NCBI GenBank assembly: GCA_949825065.1
Contig: OX463849.1
Location: 32,476,043-32,540,042, forward strand
Length of the DNA: 64,000 nucleotides
Reading direction: 5' to 3'
From: Odontocerum albicorne
Taxonomy: Eukaryota; Arthropoda; Insecta; Trichoptera; Odontoceridae
Part shown: positions 1-10,769 of the stretch, one piece after another
How positions within the stretch are numbered: position 1 is the stretch's first letter
How the letters are laid out: each line of letters begins with the position of its first letter
The notes under the pieces: generated by a model
Databases searched by the model: none
What the model saw: only the letters and a program-made list of their open reading frames with translations
Told to the model about the DNA's origin: nothing
Made by a program: the position numbers and the translations under genes

Positions 1-230
1 GGCATTATCTCGTGCAACATTTAATATTGAAATCTGCGCTGATGAAAATTAAAGCAAAAAAATAGACTCTTTTAATGACACATTTTACCTTTTCGTTCAC
101 AAGTTTGGTATGTAATGTGTTTTTATCAAAAAAGTGTTTTTTTTAATTATTTTACTTCTTAATTAGGTACCTATTGGAATCATAGATATTTTAAAGTAAC
201 AAACAAATAGCAGTAGTAAGGGGGTCTATT
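1..230. other. AT-rich sequence without recognised feature
   Basis: I see no gene, tRNA-like box or repeat family shared with the rest of the window here. Confidence 0.5.
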
Positions 231-344
231 TTTGCTGTCGTCGACCCCCAAATTTTTTATTGAAACTATCGACCCGTAGAAAAATCAAATTGACCCCAGG
301 GGGTCGATATCGACCACTTTGGGAATTCTTGATCTAACTCAACA
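231..344. repeat. Possible hAT-type element end
   Basis: Runs of GACCCCC and GGGGGTCGA end in TTTGGGAATTCTTGATCTA, which resembles the TTTGGGAACCNNTGGTCTA termini of many insect hAT elements. A similar end is seen near 36590. No transposase or 8-bp target duplication was identified. Confidence 0.35.
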
Positions 345-440
345 CACCAGCCTTAAGCTCACATTCATCCCTAATCACTTAATTCCATATATTGTTATAC
401 ATTGTCACCCTATATTCTTCTAAGTGAATACTAAGTTATA
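345..440 (-). repeat. LINE-R fragment
   Basis: On the minus strand this reads through the segment GATTAGGGATGAATGTGAGC, which precedes the WFGHV-coding region in longer LINE-R copies (for example 4230-4290 and 8800-8870). It is a short internal piece with no 3' end. Confidence 0.6.
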
Positions 441-451
441 TGTTATAGCCA

Positions 452-605
452 TCTCGGTCATCGTGCGGTAGTGAATTGTTCATTTGTTTGAGATAAGTTT
501 GATTGATCAAATATAAGGCAACCCCCACATTTTCCTGTTGGTTTTTAAAATAAAAACCTCATTTTGTAGTCGGGCCAATATGGTAATATGTTCAGATTAT
601 CAAAA
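452..605 (+). repeat. Dispersed repeat, copy 1 of 2
   Basis: About 150 bp beginning CATCTCGGTCATCGTGCGG and containing ATTTGTTTGAGA, ACCCCCA and AAATAAAAACCTC matches 28352-28500 in the same orientation. No coding potential or tRNA boxes are visible; the class is unknown. Confidence 0.6.
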
Positions 606-689
606 ATGTTTAAACAGAAATACTACATTTTTTTTTGAGAATGTAGGAATAGTAAATACAATTGGTTACAGATTTCGTTCCTAAGTAAA

Positions 690-848
690 TCATCAAAATT
701 TAAATTCTATAAATGAACAATATTTAAATTCTGTGAACAAGAAATCTTGAAATTTTGTGAACCAGAAATATTGAAATTCTGACAATCATCAACCTTTATA
801 TTTCATGAATCAGAAATTTTTAAATTCTGATTTAGAATTAACAAATTA
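690..848. repeat. Degenerate AT-rich tandem repeat
   Basis: Imperfect units of roughly 30-35 bp around AAATTCTGTGAACCAGAAAT recur four to five times with drift and length variation. Confidence 0.55.
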
Positions 849-865
849 TGCAGTGCTCAATCATT

Positions 866-985
866 ACCCTATACATTCCACCAGGGACACAAGGATGCCA
901 TAAAACACTTCCATTCAAGTCGGTCCACAGCCTGGACCATCACATTCTCCATTTCAGGCAGAAAAGGCTATTCTCCGTATTGTGA
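866..985 (-). repeat. Possible LINE 3' remnant
   Basis: The stretch with AAGTCGGTCCACAGCCTGG is related to 16655-16735. On the minus strand it gives a short frame ending in a DRLEW-like string, as in C-termini of insect reverse transcriptases. The match is short, so the class is tentative. Confidence 0.35.
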
Positions 986-1737
986 CAATATAGTAGTGCA
1001 TTGTGTAGTTTATCCAGTACTATTATGGTTGTTCGGTTGAAAATTAAATCAAACCTTGGACATCAGAACGCTTAGGAAGCATGCTTGCTGCCCAGTAGGC
1101 ACCAAATAATTATATTTTCTCTTCACATAAAGTAATATGCTTAGCTTTTTGCTATATGGCAGTCTCTCATCCAACTTCCAACCATTTATTTTATTTCAAA
1201 TAATTTAGTTTCCCATAAAAGAGTACATACTATTATGAAAAAAAGATATCCATAAAATGTATGTATGTATGCTTTAGAAGCATCAATTTTTAATTACTAA
1301 ATTGTAAATTTTTTTTTTATGAATATGTATGTGTTTGAAACTTTGCTGACAATTTTTTATCGTACAAGGTTTGAAGATATGCTGTGTAATTTCACTATTC
1401 GTCAATAGATGGCAGCATGATGTAGTTTGTTGTAAAATGAGTTTGTTTTTCAAAAAGTAATTTTTATTAACCTTTGAATTTTATATTATGAATTTAATAT
1501 TTTTTCACATTCGTTTTCTAAACGGTGCATTTAAAATAAATATAAAACGATCCAAATAATGAAGTATTGTCGATCTCACTGATTATTTATATTTTTTATC
1601 CGAGTAATTAAAAAAAAAAAGTATATTTCGTTAACCAGAGGCAGCGATCTTTAAAAATAACTTGGCAGTTTTCTTGACTAGCCGCAGTGTATTTATCGCT
1701 CTGCGTTATTACAAGGTCGTCATAATTTATTTAACGC
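986..1737. other. AT-rich interval, short ATGT run
   Basis: A short ATGT microsatellite lies near 1258-1271. Otherwise there are no recognised genes or repeats. Confidence 0.5.
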
Positions 1738-1785
1738 TTATTGCCAGGTGGCAATATCTTCCAATCAACCAGTCAAAAGTAAATA
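1738..1785 (-). repeat. SINE-A tail fragment
   Basis: GCCAGGTGGCAATATCTTCC followed by AATCAACCAG is the reverse complement of the conserved SINE-A 3' region (TGGTTGGAAGAGATTGCCAC). The tRNA-like head is missing. Confidence 0.6.
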
Positions 1786-2163
1786 AAGGAAGTTAAATCG
1801 TCGCAAAAAGTAATCAAATTATTATTTATTGTTACAAAATTCATAAATAATATATTTAATAAAAATACAAGTGTAATATCGTAATTCAAAGAATAAAGGA
1901 AGATATGATAGAGAAAAGAAAATTGGGAATGAAACACAAAATATTACTGAGTTTTTCAGTCTCTTATTTACTCTTATGAAACATTCCAATAACGGAGCTA
2001 GTCTAAACATTAGTTGGTAACAACTTCCAGACTCTCAGTTCATATATTGTACAGTAAAGGACGACGTAAAAGGAAGCCAATAAACAATATCTGATAATGA
2101 TCGGAAAGACGCTGAATATTTTCGGCAAGATAAGAGGGGGCGGCTTGACAGTTAAGACTACTA
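1786..2163. other. No recognised feature
   Basis: AT-rich sequence. Short open frames here have no recognisable motif. Confidence 0.45.
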
Positions 2164-2393
2164 CCTTGATCAAAAAGTTTTAGGACCGGCCACCGTGTGG
2201 CGCTGTCAGTCACCCGATTGGATTTTTTTGTTTTTGTTAGGTTACCACATCTATCATTGACACTTCCTTCCAAATTTCTGTACTGAGTACATCTACCTTT
2301 GTGCATGTTTTCGATTTTTTACAAGTTTGAAAATGGCATCAACGAGTTTGCATTAAATTTTGTGTGAAAATACTGCGGGTTTAACGGTCCGCC
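2164..2393 (+). pseudogene. Truncated Tc1/mariner-type element, 5' end only
   Basis: After a TA dinucleotide the sequence starts CCTTGATCAAAAAGTTTTAG, the same terminal repeat as the element at 56379-57129. The untranslated leader, a start codon at 2333 (MAST...) and about 60 bp of the first coding region follow. The frame breaks within a dozen codons, and homology stops at AACGGTCCGC. Nothing of the catalytic domain remains. It belongs to a three-member family in this window (also 61357-62014), each member cut differently. Confidence 0.8.
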
Positions 2394-2634
2394 AGACGCT
2401 TAACCAGACGAATTTTGGTTCTTCTCAGTAAAGACCGGTTAGTTCATATCTTTGTCAGACTTTTCATAGCTGCTTTTGTCATTCCAATTAGTCTTCGGAT
2501 ATCCACTTCATATCGTCCTTTCCTCGAAATTAGAACATTTAGTAAACAAACTCGATCTCTTCGTAATCCCTTCTTATTAGTCTCGACTTCCACTTAGTAC
2601 TTGTCAATAAATTAAACCAATCGCAAAATTGTAT
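2394..2634. other. No recognised feature
   Basis: A 60-codon open frame at 2415-2597 has no family motif and I do not treat it as a gene. Confidence 0.45.
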
Positions 2635-2955
2635 GTGCATAGTGATGTGCCAGTGCCAACCTTGGTGTATGGAAGTAAAGTTGAGCATTGAAAAGTAGTG
2701 ATAAGAGCAGAATAAATTATCTAGTTCGATAAAGTAAGAAATGTTTTGATAAATTATAAGGAGTCTAAGATGGTTTAGCCACAGTAAGTTGCGAAAGACT
2801 TACGAAACAAATATACGAGTACTCGCATATGTCTGAAATGAATGGGGAACGAGGAAGATATGAACGAAAGAAAAAGTGGAAAGAGATAGTTGAAATTATA
2901 ATTGAAGGAAAAGTAAGAAGTATTAAAAATAAAAGATCGTATATATTTTTCTATA
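2635..2955 (+). pseudogene. LINE-R reverse transcriptase C-terminal remnant
   Basis: The translation passes through VPTLVYGSKVE, matching the conserved PTLMYGSE-type motif after the reverse transcriptase domain. Later frames give a decayed WFGHV region and a GKVRS-like stretch. Several stops and frameshifts mark it as dead. It is cut at its 3' side by the MITE starting at 2956. Confidence 0.6.
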
Positions 2956-3436
2956 GGGTCTTTCAAATTGAGCGGTTTTTTAAATAAATTTTTTTTGAAT
3001 TCTTGAATAAAACACACTATTGCTTTGATTGCAAACAACTTTTTATTGGTCATTGAAGTATAATGTATGACATTTAAATACAAAAAAAAACAATATCCGC
3101 CAAATGTCCACCTCTTGCAGCTCTACAGATGTCCACTCTTTTGTAAAAAAATTCGATTACATTTTGACATAATTGCGGTTCTAACTCACCAATAACGCGA
3201 ATAATTTCGTCTTTCAGCTCAGGAATTGATTGGGGGTAATTCTTATAGACCTGGCTTTTCATGTAACCTCAGAGAAAATAGTTCAACGGTGTCAGATCAC
3301 ATGATCTTGGTGGCCAATTAACATCACCGTTTCCGGAGACAAAACATAAAATAATTCTCAATTTGAACGCGTATTTGTATTGTATACGACTCAATTTTTA
3401 TAAATGTCATACATATCACTTCTCAAGATATCTTTG
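2956..3436 (-). mobile_element. Non-autonomous IS630/Tc1/mariner-type MITE, copy 1
   Basis: It starts AGGGTCTTTCAAATTGAGCG, as in the copy at 52823-53358, and its opposite end is truncated. On the minus strand it encodes the C-terminal part of a DDE transposase: WPPRSCDLTPLNYFL, then MKSQVYKN, and a tail with GGHLADIVF. The aspartate expected in the TPLDYF motif is Asn here. A few N-terminal codons sit directly upstream of the C-terminal part, so the middle of the transposase is deleted. It must have been mobilised by a related full-length element. Confidence 0.8.
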
Positions 3437-3784
3437 TCCCCGGCAGCCCGAAAAAGATCTCCAACACCCCTTATGCCAGTCCAATCACGTATATTGCGGA
3501 GCCGGGAGATTTGCCTCCTGCCAACACCTATTCCGGGTAAAATACCCGGGTGAAACCGGATTCGATCAGTAGTTTCAAATAAATTAATGTACGTACTCTT
3601 ATTGTCGACCCTATTCGCATTCCCCGTACAAGAAATAAATTGACAAAAAAATTACATAAGCCGAAATGCCGATTCGTAAGCACGGCCTGACAAAAGAGGG
3701 ACTTACTGAACACTCAGAATTTCAAAATATATTATTTGTTTTATTTTATCATAATATCGATTAATGTTTTTATTTTAAAATGAC
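3437..3784. other. GC-richer unexplained interval
   Basis: 3440-3570 is markedly GC-richer than its surroundings (CCCCGGCAGCCCGA, TACCCGGGTGAAACCGG). No frame gives a recognisable domain. It may be an old transposon fragment. Confidence 0.35.
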
Positions 3785-4565
3785 TATGTGTGCGGATCGT
3801 TATACATATATGCTGATGACATGGTAGTATCAACGGAGAATGATAATGAATTATAGAGTTTGATAATTTAATTCTGTGAGAGATGCAAAGATAATCAATT
3901 TTACGAAATTCAAAGTCATAGTTATAAAAAAGTTTGAAAGGAAAAGTAAATGTGATGCATGGGTTAGCAATAAAATATAAGAGTAAGTTGAACAATTCTT
4001 CTTTTGAAATAGTGTTTTCTCTCGGATGATGGAAGACTTACGAAATATGTCGTACGGCGTGTAGCGTCAGGAAACAATGTCAATGGGGTCCTTAAACATA
4101 TACTCGCATACTCGAACCAGTCAATAAAATGATAATTCACAATGTAGATAAAGACTGAAAAAGAGCCAAATAAATGTTGTCAAAATGTGTGCAATGAATG
4201 AGAATACATGTAATGACATTATATGGGAGAATAAGTAATTGGGGATGAATGAGAACTTAATGCTGATGTGTTGAGTAAGGTGAAAAAGTGCACTCTAAGA
4301 TGATTTTGGCATGTAGAACGAATGAATGAGGAAAGACTAACAAAAAGTATATATAGTGCAAATGTGAGGGGAAGGCGAGGTCTAGGAAGACCACAGAGAG
4401 TATGGTTGGATCAAATGAATGATATTTTGAAAGAACGAAGATAAATCGTAGGAGTTGTGGAGAATGTGTATGGATATATAAGAGGCGAAAGATGTGTCGA
4501 GATAGGATACTCTGTTCTCTCTGCCTACTCCGACTGGGAAGTGGTGTAATGGTATGTATGGACGT
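3785..4565 (+). pseudogene. LINE-R, reverse transcriptase C-terminal half
   Basis: This is the longest LINE-R copy here. It begins inside the reverse transcriptase palm: the frame gives YIYADDMVVSTEND, whose YADD box is the catalytic aspartate pair. CERCK, VRRVASGNNVNG and, near 4300, the WFGHV-type region and RGRRGLGRPQRVWLDQMND follow. It ends with the CTCTGCCTAC block and ATGTATGG near 4555. Stops (for example after NDNEL) and frameshifts show it is inactive. In life this enzyme reverse transcribes element RNA at nicked chromosomal DNA. Confidence 0.8.
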
Positions 4566-4902
4566 ATTGATGCCGATGAATGTTTTTATTTCGATATGAT
4601 TTAATATATAAATGTATTATCGAGGAATGCAAAAATGCCGACTCTGCGTCCAGTATATATATTGCAGAAATAATAAAAAAATCTGTCTCCAAAGTGGACA
4701 TCACAGGGGGCGACAAAGTTCAATATTAATACCAAGAAGAACGTGAGACGGAAGAGGAAACCCTTGATCATGTTTTATTTGTCCTATACGCGCCGCACAT
4801 CGTCTTTACACAGGTGTAAATATCTCCCATCTATATAATTTGTTCCACCTTCTCGCAATTAATTCCCTACAATTTTATTTACAATCATCTTTGATTTACT
4901 GC
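4566..4902. other. No recognised feature
   Basis: AT-rich interval between a LINE-R and a SINE-B; no motif recognised. Confidence 0.4.
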
Positions 4903-5130
4903 CTCAGTGGTATGATTGGTAAGACGGTGTAATTCCACCCGGAGTTTCGAGTTCGATTCCCAATGATAACCAATATAAATAAAATTAAAAAAGGATTCCA
5001 CTCGGGTATTTTTTTTCGTCTGGTATCAATACTCGCGTGCACTAGACATGAATGAGTGTTGTTACATCTTCACGTGCGGTAGTATTGGCAATACGTGCGT
5101 TGACGAACTATGAGTTATTTTTGCACAGGG
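4903..5130 (+). repeat. SINE-B copy
   Basis: The tRNA-like head has an A-box-like GGTATGATTGGTAAGACGG and a B-box GAGTTCGATTCCC. The SINE-B body with ACTCGCGTGCACTAGAC and TTCACGTGCGGTAGTATTG follows, and the 3' part is incomplete. These boxes are the internal RNA polymerase III promoter of tRNA-derived SINEs. Confidence 0.75.
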
Positions 5131-5164
5131 TGGCGTATTTTAGTGTACCATTGACTTTTTTCTC

Positions 5165-5325
5165 CTTACGTAACACATCAGTTTTTATTTTAACTCACAT
5201 TCATCCTTAATAAAAACATTTTTATTTTGCCATACATCGACACACCACGTATTCTTATTCCCGGTGCACGCATTTCCTCTTTTTATTCATTTCCACGGAC
5301 ACGTTTCACTCTTATGCATTAATGC
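5165..5325 (-). repeat. LINE-R fragment
   Basis: It carries the reverse complement of the GGATGAATGTGAG block plus the adjacent conserved stretch (ATTCTTATTCCCGGTGCACG), interrupted by a short AT insertion. Confidence 0.55.
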
Positions 5326-6029
5326 CGGCGCAGTAATGTCGCGAACCATCATTTTTGTTTAGTTTGAATTAAACTCAATTTATATGTTATATTTTCTCAT
5401 ATGACTAGTTCTAACAAATCCCAATTTTTTTTACATTTGACAACACTGTGAACTAGAGCTATGATGATGCGTATCATTGGGTGGGATCCCTGATTCGTAT
5501 ATATGACATAATATAATGGCAATCCTTTGAATTTGATTAATTTTGAAAACGATGGAAAAAAATATTTGAATGTGAACGTACACGTTTTAAAATATATAAA
5601 TTCGTTAGGTAGGGATGCGTTCGTTGCATCAATTTTTCGTCTGACATATTAAGTCATTTCTATGAAAGCGATTAAATCATGTGAAATATATATTGCAAAT
5701 CTCCAATCAAGACGGATGTGAACAAATCATCTTGTCTATGGTGAAAGTGACATAGTGCGCGTTTACACTGCTAAATTTGAAATGAATTAAGGCACACGGT
5801 GTACGAGTACATGCCCGAGTATGTATGTATGTAAGTGTTCCCTGCCGCGAATTATATTGCATACACGTATTATCGGTTATAATTTAATCGCGAGCGATTG
5901 TGAGCTGCCATCTTGCACAATGAAAAATTCGCACACCCCCGTTGCGATTATATGACTTGGAATATTGCAGAACCTTTATGCAATTGACCCGCCATTGTAG
6001 GCGAGAACTATATTCAATACTTGTTATAT
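5326..6029. other. No recognised feature
   Basis: AT-rich sequence with no recognised coding or repeat family. Confidence 0.4.
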
Positions 6030-6265
6030 GCTTTTTCTTATATAATAAATAAATATAACTATTGATAGCAACATAGTTGTACATATACATCCTGAAATAA
6101 CACATATATTTAAAGGCAATAAGGAAGAAAATACATTTAGGAAAGAAGCTATCAAAAGGTTTGAGCTCATCTCATAACATCCCCCACTCGAGATACATCT
6201 CCATCAATAGAGGGTGAACCCGATTGCGAGGACATTAAGTGTTTTTCAGCCCACACCCTTGTACA
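6030..6265 (-). repeat. Dispersed retroposon 3' end, copy 1
   Basis: It is similar to 21385-21620. Both start with TAAA-rich sequence and ATTGATAGCAACATAGT, then carry GAAGCTATCAAAAGG and GTGTTTTTCAGCCCACACCC. Read on the minus strand, the TAAA-rich end looks like a poly(A) tail after an AATAAA-like signal. No coding region is attached. Confidence 0.6.
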
Positions 6266-6359
6266 CGTAAATATCTTATATCCATTTATTCATTCACCAT
6301 TCAACTCATTCGGTGATTCAGACATTAAAGAGAGTGCTTGGATACAACATTATATTTAG

Positions 6360-6605
6360 TCTCATTAGTTGTGCTCCGGGTTTAGAACCACTAGTGTAGG
6401 CACAGAACACGTATTAGCAATACTGCCGCATTTTAAGAGGCAATAACACTCGTACACGTCTAGCGCGTGTGAGTATTGTTATCTGGCACACTTACCAGGC
6501 TTGGGCCCTTTTTTAATTTTTTTAGGATATACCCGGGGAATTGAACTCGAAACCTGTGGGCTGAAGTCAAGCGTGTTATCAACCAGACCACGGAAATCGT
6601 CGTAT
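6360..6605 (-). repeat. SINE-B copy
   Basis: Reverse complement of the tRNA-like head (GGTTTCGAGTTCAATTCCCC as B-box, near 6535-6560) with the SINE-B body (ACTCACACGCGCTAGACG) on the other side. Confidence 0.75.
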
Positions 6606-6689
6606 CCAATATTAGAAATATAAAATAAATAGGTTATTTTGCGTCAAGGATTGCCCTCTGGGAGACGTGCTTCATTGAGATCGTCTGTC

Positions 6690-6892
6690 TCTCAGAATGG
6701 CACATCGAAGTAGATGATCGGAGCACGAATATATATGATCGAAGTCATAGGTATCCTTATACCCTCGAATATTAGGCGGAGAAATGGCTGTGCCATTCGA
6801 ATGGAGTAGCATATCGTGGGATTCGAACCGGTGACTTTCCGCACGGAAGACCAATACGTTACCGCGCTGCCGTGCACCTTACCTAAAATATC
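6690..6892 (-). repeat. SINE-D copy
   Basis: On the minus strand a tRNA-like head with GGTAACGTATTGGTC and B-box CCGGTTCGAATCCCA precedes a body ending AAGGATACCTATGACTTCG. It is the same family as 12264-12402. Confidence 0.65.
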
Positions 6893-6959
6893 GACTGATA
6901 AAATTAACATTTGAAAACGTTGGATCAGTTGCACATGTGAGACTTGATATATAAAAAAA

Positions 6960-7500
6960 AATGCTCATAGTGGTTTTTTATTTAGATCTCTCACTCTGGT
7001 TGTTACAATGGCGATTATTATTGCCGCAGATTTTGTGAAATTCTGTAAAATTGTAAATGCTAAACGGCCCGTGTATTGTTTTGTTGCCAGTGTGTTACGA
7101 CATCGGATAATCGTCCCGTCCCTTCCCTGTCCGGCTGCCCACATCTGTTTGTCACAATGTCCGCTCGGTTTTCTCACGGCAATACGACGACAATGGGCGG
7201 GCTGAGTCCGGCGCGATTAGCCCGGGAAATTAAACGGGGAACTCTATTATCCGATGTTGCCACGGTGAAAGAAAATCGTTTGTCTATGGCCTCGGTGATT
7301 TGTTGCAAAAATACCTTTGATACACATTCCATATATCACGTCTTGGTTAAATCTTTGCACACATTAGTATAGAAGCAAAGCTGGCTGTTCACAATGGAAA
7401 CCTGATCCCAACCGTAAGATATGCAAGCAAATTTAAACGTGGCAAAAAACATGATTGAAGCAAGATAAATGTGTGGAAAAACGTAAAAATAATGTATTAT
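6960..7500. other. GC-richer unexplained segment
   Basis: 7090-7310 is unusually GC-rich and CpG-rich for this window (GGGCTGAGTCCGGCGCGATT). Overlapping frames of 65-98 codons are present on the plus strand but none matches a family I know, and splice-site pairs are not convincing. A host exon, regulatory island or old element are all possible. Confidence 0.3.
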
Positions 7501-7504
7501 ATAA

Positions 7505-7720
7505 TATGGAATGATAAATACCACTACGCTATTTCCCTACCGGGGTAAGCATATAGAACAAAACGCCAGACTTTCCTATTTCGGCACACATCCTTCGCCT
7601 CTTTTACACCCATACACTGTGTTCAACTCTACGATTACTTTGCCTTCTTAAATTTTCTTTTAAAATATCATTCACAGTTTGACAATGCAATTGTATGGGT
7701 GGAACATCTGGCACTAATTT
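7505..7720 (-). repeat. LINE-R 3' end
   Basis: Minus-strand LINE-R terminus: CTACCGGGGTAAGCATATAG, the CATCCTTCGCCTCTT block and AAAATATCATTCAC. About 200 bp. Confidence 0.7.
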
Positions 7721-7721
7721 A

Positions 7722-7910
7722 ATACGTATATACCATCACGCCGTTTCCCTGTCGGGGTAGGCAAAGAGGACAGAGCGCCTGACTTTCCTATCCCGACACA
7801 CATCCTTAGCCTCTTCTACATCCATATAACTTCAACGTTTCTTTATTTCAGAATATTCACTTAATCGAACCATACTTTCCTCAGTCTTCTTCTCGCACGC
7901 CTTCTGCTCA
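7722..7910 (-). repeat. LINE-R 3' end, second copy
   Basis: A second minus-strand LINE-R terminus begins with ATACCATCACGCCGTTTCCC immediately after the previous one. The two ends therefore lie head to tail. Confidence 0.7.
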
Positions 7911-8440
7911 CATTTGCTTGCAGTCTATATCTGTTATGATCGTCTTTCTAATTAAATAAAGAATATAAGGCACTTTCAAAAGTGTTCAATTTGATTTTCC
8001 TAGAAAGGTTTTCTTTGGCACATTGTTCTCAACCTTTTTAGTCGTGCGACCCCGCAAAATATAAAATAATAAAATGAAAACTTCACGACGACCCCTATAT
8101 TTTTAAATGTGTTCGTTTTGCTTACATTTGCTTGCAGTATACTCGTATATCTGTTTTGTTAGTCTTTCTAATTAAATAAAGAGTATAAGGTACTTACAAA
8201 AGTGTTGAATTTGATTGTCCTAGAAACGTTTTCTTTGGCATACTGTTCTCAACCTTTTTAGTCGTGCGACCCCCCAAAATATAAAATAATAAAATTAAGT
8301 CTTCGTTTTCGATTCGGGCAATTTTTTTTAAATGTTTTAGTTTTTCTCAGAAAAAGTTTTATTTCCCTTTTGTACAAGTAACTTATTTTAATTTTTGGGA
8401 CCCCCTTGGGTTTACGGCCCATAGGCCGAGAAACGATGCT
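7911..8440 (+). repeat. Tandem duplication carrying hAT-like ends
   Basis: A unit starting CATTTGCTTGCAGT at 7911 recurs at 8125 (214-bp offset, well conserved). Each copy has GTTCTCAACCTTTTTAGTCG followed by TGCGACCCC, like the left terminus of hAT-type elements. A candidate right terminus, GGCCGAGAAACGATG, lies at 8424-8438. No transposase is encoded. Confidence 0.7.
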
Positions 8441-8734
8441 TTAGCAGTGGTGATCGATATTGCGTCGGATGTTTTTTCATTTAAGCTGTCACCCCTTTTA
8501 TTGACTATGCTTCGTAGCAGTCACAAACCATATTGTTCTAGGAACTTGTGATGAGAACATACATTGGGTGTTCTGGAAACAAATAAGACTTAAAGTAAAC
8601 AATCTATAAATTAGTCTTAAGAAGTATTTTGACCTCTCCTGACCACTCGGAACATCCGCGTAGTTAGGTTTACGTTGGAAATATTCTTGTGTATAAATAA
8701 ATGGACGTGGACAAAGACTGATAAAATCTGAATA

Positions 8735-9335
8735 AATACTGTAGAAACGTACGCACTAAGAAGAATACACGGGGTGACAATACACTAAGAAAACGGAATG
8801 AAGTGATAAGGGATGAATGTGAACTTACGAGTAAGGCTGATGTGTTGAGAAAGATGAATAAAAGCACTCTGACATGGTTTGGGCATGCGGAACGAATTAA
8901 TGAACTAATGAAATAAATGTGTAGGGCAAATGTGAGAGGAAGACGTATGGTTCGATCAAGTGAATATATTATTCATGTGGCCTTGTTGGTAAGGCGCATG
9001 TTTCCCATTCCGGGGGTTGCGAGTTCGATTACCGTTGGAACCCAGATTTTTAAAATTAGTATTCCAGTTTGATGTTTACTCGAGACCTTCGTTGTGATCG
9101 GCTGGAAGAAATTGCTACATGGTAATACGCTTGCCAGGTTGTATTGTATACAACGAAAGTGTAATACAATATTTTGAAAGAAGGAAACGTAGAAAGTCAC
9201 AGAAATCGTCGATTTTTGTGAGCTGTATGAATGTGGAAGGTGCTAAGGATGTGTGTGAGATAGGAAAGTCTGGTGGTCATGTCATTTCTGGCTATCCCTA
9301 CAGGGAAATGGCGTGGTGGTATTTATGTATGTTTG
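8735..9335 (+). pseudogene. LINE-R 3' half interrupted by a SINE-A
   Basis: The plus-strand LINE-R contains the GATGAATGTGAACTTACG block and the WFGHAERIN-like coding stretch (8870-8905), and ends CCTACAGGGAAATGGCGTGG before ATGTATG. A SINE-A is inserted at about 8972-9170 between GATCAAGTGAATATATT and AATATTTTGAAAGAAGG. The SINE is therefore younger than the LINE. Confidence 0.75.
8972..9170 (+). mobile_element. SINE-A nested in LINE-R
   Basis: A full-looking SINE-A. The head GTGGCCTTGTTGGTAAGGCG is followed by B-box TTGCGAGTTCGATTACC, GGAACCCAGATTTT, the GGCTGGAAGAAATTGC block and a tail with TTGTATTGTATACAACGAAA. The flanking AATAT(A)TT on both sides looks like a short target duplication. 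Confidence 0.8.
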
Positions 9336-9767
9336 TATAAATTAATTATTGTTTCCTCTTTGTCTTCACTTATTTGTATGTTGTATTTTCAACTCTTTTG
9401 ACACATATCTGTTAGATTGCAACCCTTTGAAAATGGTAATTGTTTTCGTAATAATCGAGAGGTATTGATAAATCACCAAGTATTATTGTGCCCCCAAGCC
9501 ACGTCGTGCAGGTGTGGGCAATGAATCCATCACACTGTTCTGTGACAGCGCCCGTCCCACACGTCTCGAGCGTACCAGCGATTGGTCATTGGCAGTCGAA
9601 ATAAAATCCTCGTTTCTGCGCAAAATTGTTAATACATTTTAGAAAACGTTTGAACAGAAGCATTCAGCACGAAGAATCGCTAACATTATAGACAGAAATT
9701 TATGACTTCCGTTTTTCAACCGTGAATTTATATTTCAATTGAGCTGTATCGTTCCAAGTATTCGTTT
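9336..9767. other. No recognised feature; one GC-rich patch
   Basis: 9490-9600 is GC-rich (CCCCCAAGCCACGTCGTGC) without a recognisable frame. The remainder is AT-rich. Confidence 0.35.
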
Positions 9768-10053
9768 GATTTACTCAAATGCCAACAGGCTTTTCCCATA
9801 AGCTACATTATTGGTGCTGTCTTCTGTAGCGGGTTCCACTGCATCATAAAAACATAACTTCTTTTAGTTAATATTTTTCTAGTTCTATTCATGGTATATT
9901 CTGTTTTACACTGAATCACTTAAATACCAACAAACATTCCCATAATCTCCATTGTTGGTGTTGTCTTATGCAACAGGTTCCACTGCATCTCAAAAAGCAT
10001 TTTTTCTTTAAGTTAACAGTCTTTCTAGTTCTTATGGTATTTTCTGTTTTACT
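9768..10053 (+). repeat. 145-bp tandem duplication
   Basis: Two diverged copies lie head to tail: CCAACAGGCTTTTCCCATAA at 9782 corresponds to CCAACAAACATTCCCATAAT at 9927. Shared landmarks are GTTCCACTGCATC, TTTCTAGTTCT and TTCTGTTTTAC. Confidence 0.75.
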
Positions 10054-10769
10054 TTTAAAACAATGACTGTAATTTATTATTACTACTGCTTTTTGTATCT
10101 TCATGTTAGTTTAACATAAAGTTTTGTATTATTTGTCAATAAGTTTAAGTACTTTATAACCTGTCACATGTTCATTTGTATATAAAGACACTGTTGTGTC
10201 GTTAATTAAATAAATACATTATCCCTGGCCGTATCCAAGTGTCTTCTTACTGGGGATGCTTAGTTACAGATCATTAAAAAGTGGAAGATCTCTTCGATTA
10301 GGTGTCCATTTTTTTGTTTGCTCAGGGGTAATTTATTTAACCCATCCGTCTTGAACAGTCTTGGTTTGTACATATGTTCCGGATAATTCTTTGAGATAAC
10401 GTTCCCATAGATTGTTCTATCAACCTATAAGTCGAACCAACCTGCCTTCGGAGATGCCAAAAGTAGAGCAATCACACTGTTGAACCGCGTGTGTCCTCAT
10501 ATATACGTAGTTCATGTGTCGCTCAGCTTCTTCAGGAAAAATCTCTTGAATTTAGTGTAGTACTTGAAATAATTAAACATTTTTATATTATTTTACATGC
10601 TACATTTTGTCGTAGTATTTAAGTCTAATATATACATTTTTACAAGTCTTAAAATATTGAACTGTTTTATACGTGTTTTTTGTACTTGTTATATTTGGTC
10701 CTTGTACGAATTAGGGAAACCTGTAATGTGCAAAGGACCTGAAAAAAATAAATTAATAAATGGAGTTTA
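10054..10769. other. No recognised feature
   Basis: AT-rich sequence. AATAAATACATT near 10210 and AATAAATTAATAAA near 10750 could be poly(A)-like signals, but no upstream coding unit is visible. Confidence 0.35.

Noticed and set aside
7008..7372. Overlapping open frames that might be a small gene
   Set aside because: No recognisable domain, no convincing splice sites or start context; kept only as an unexplained GC-richer segment.
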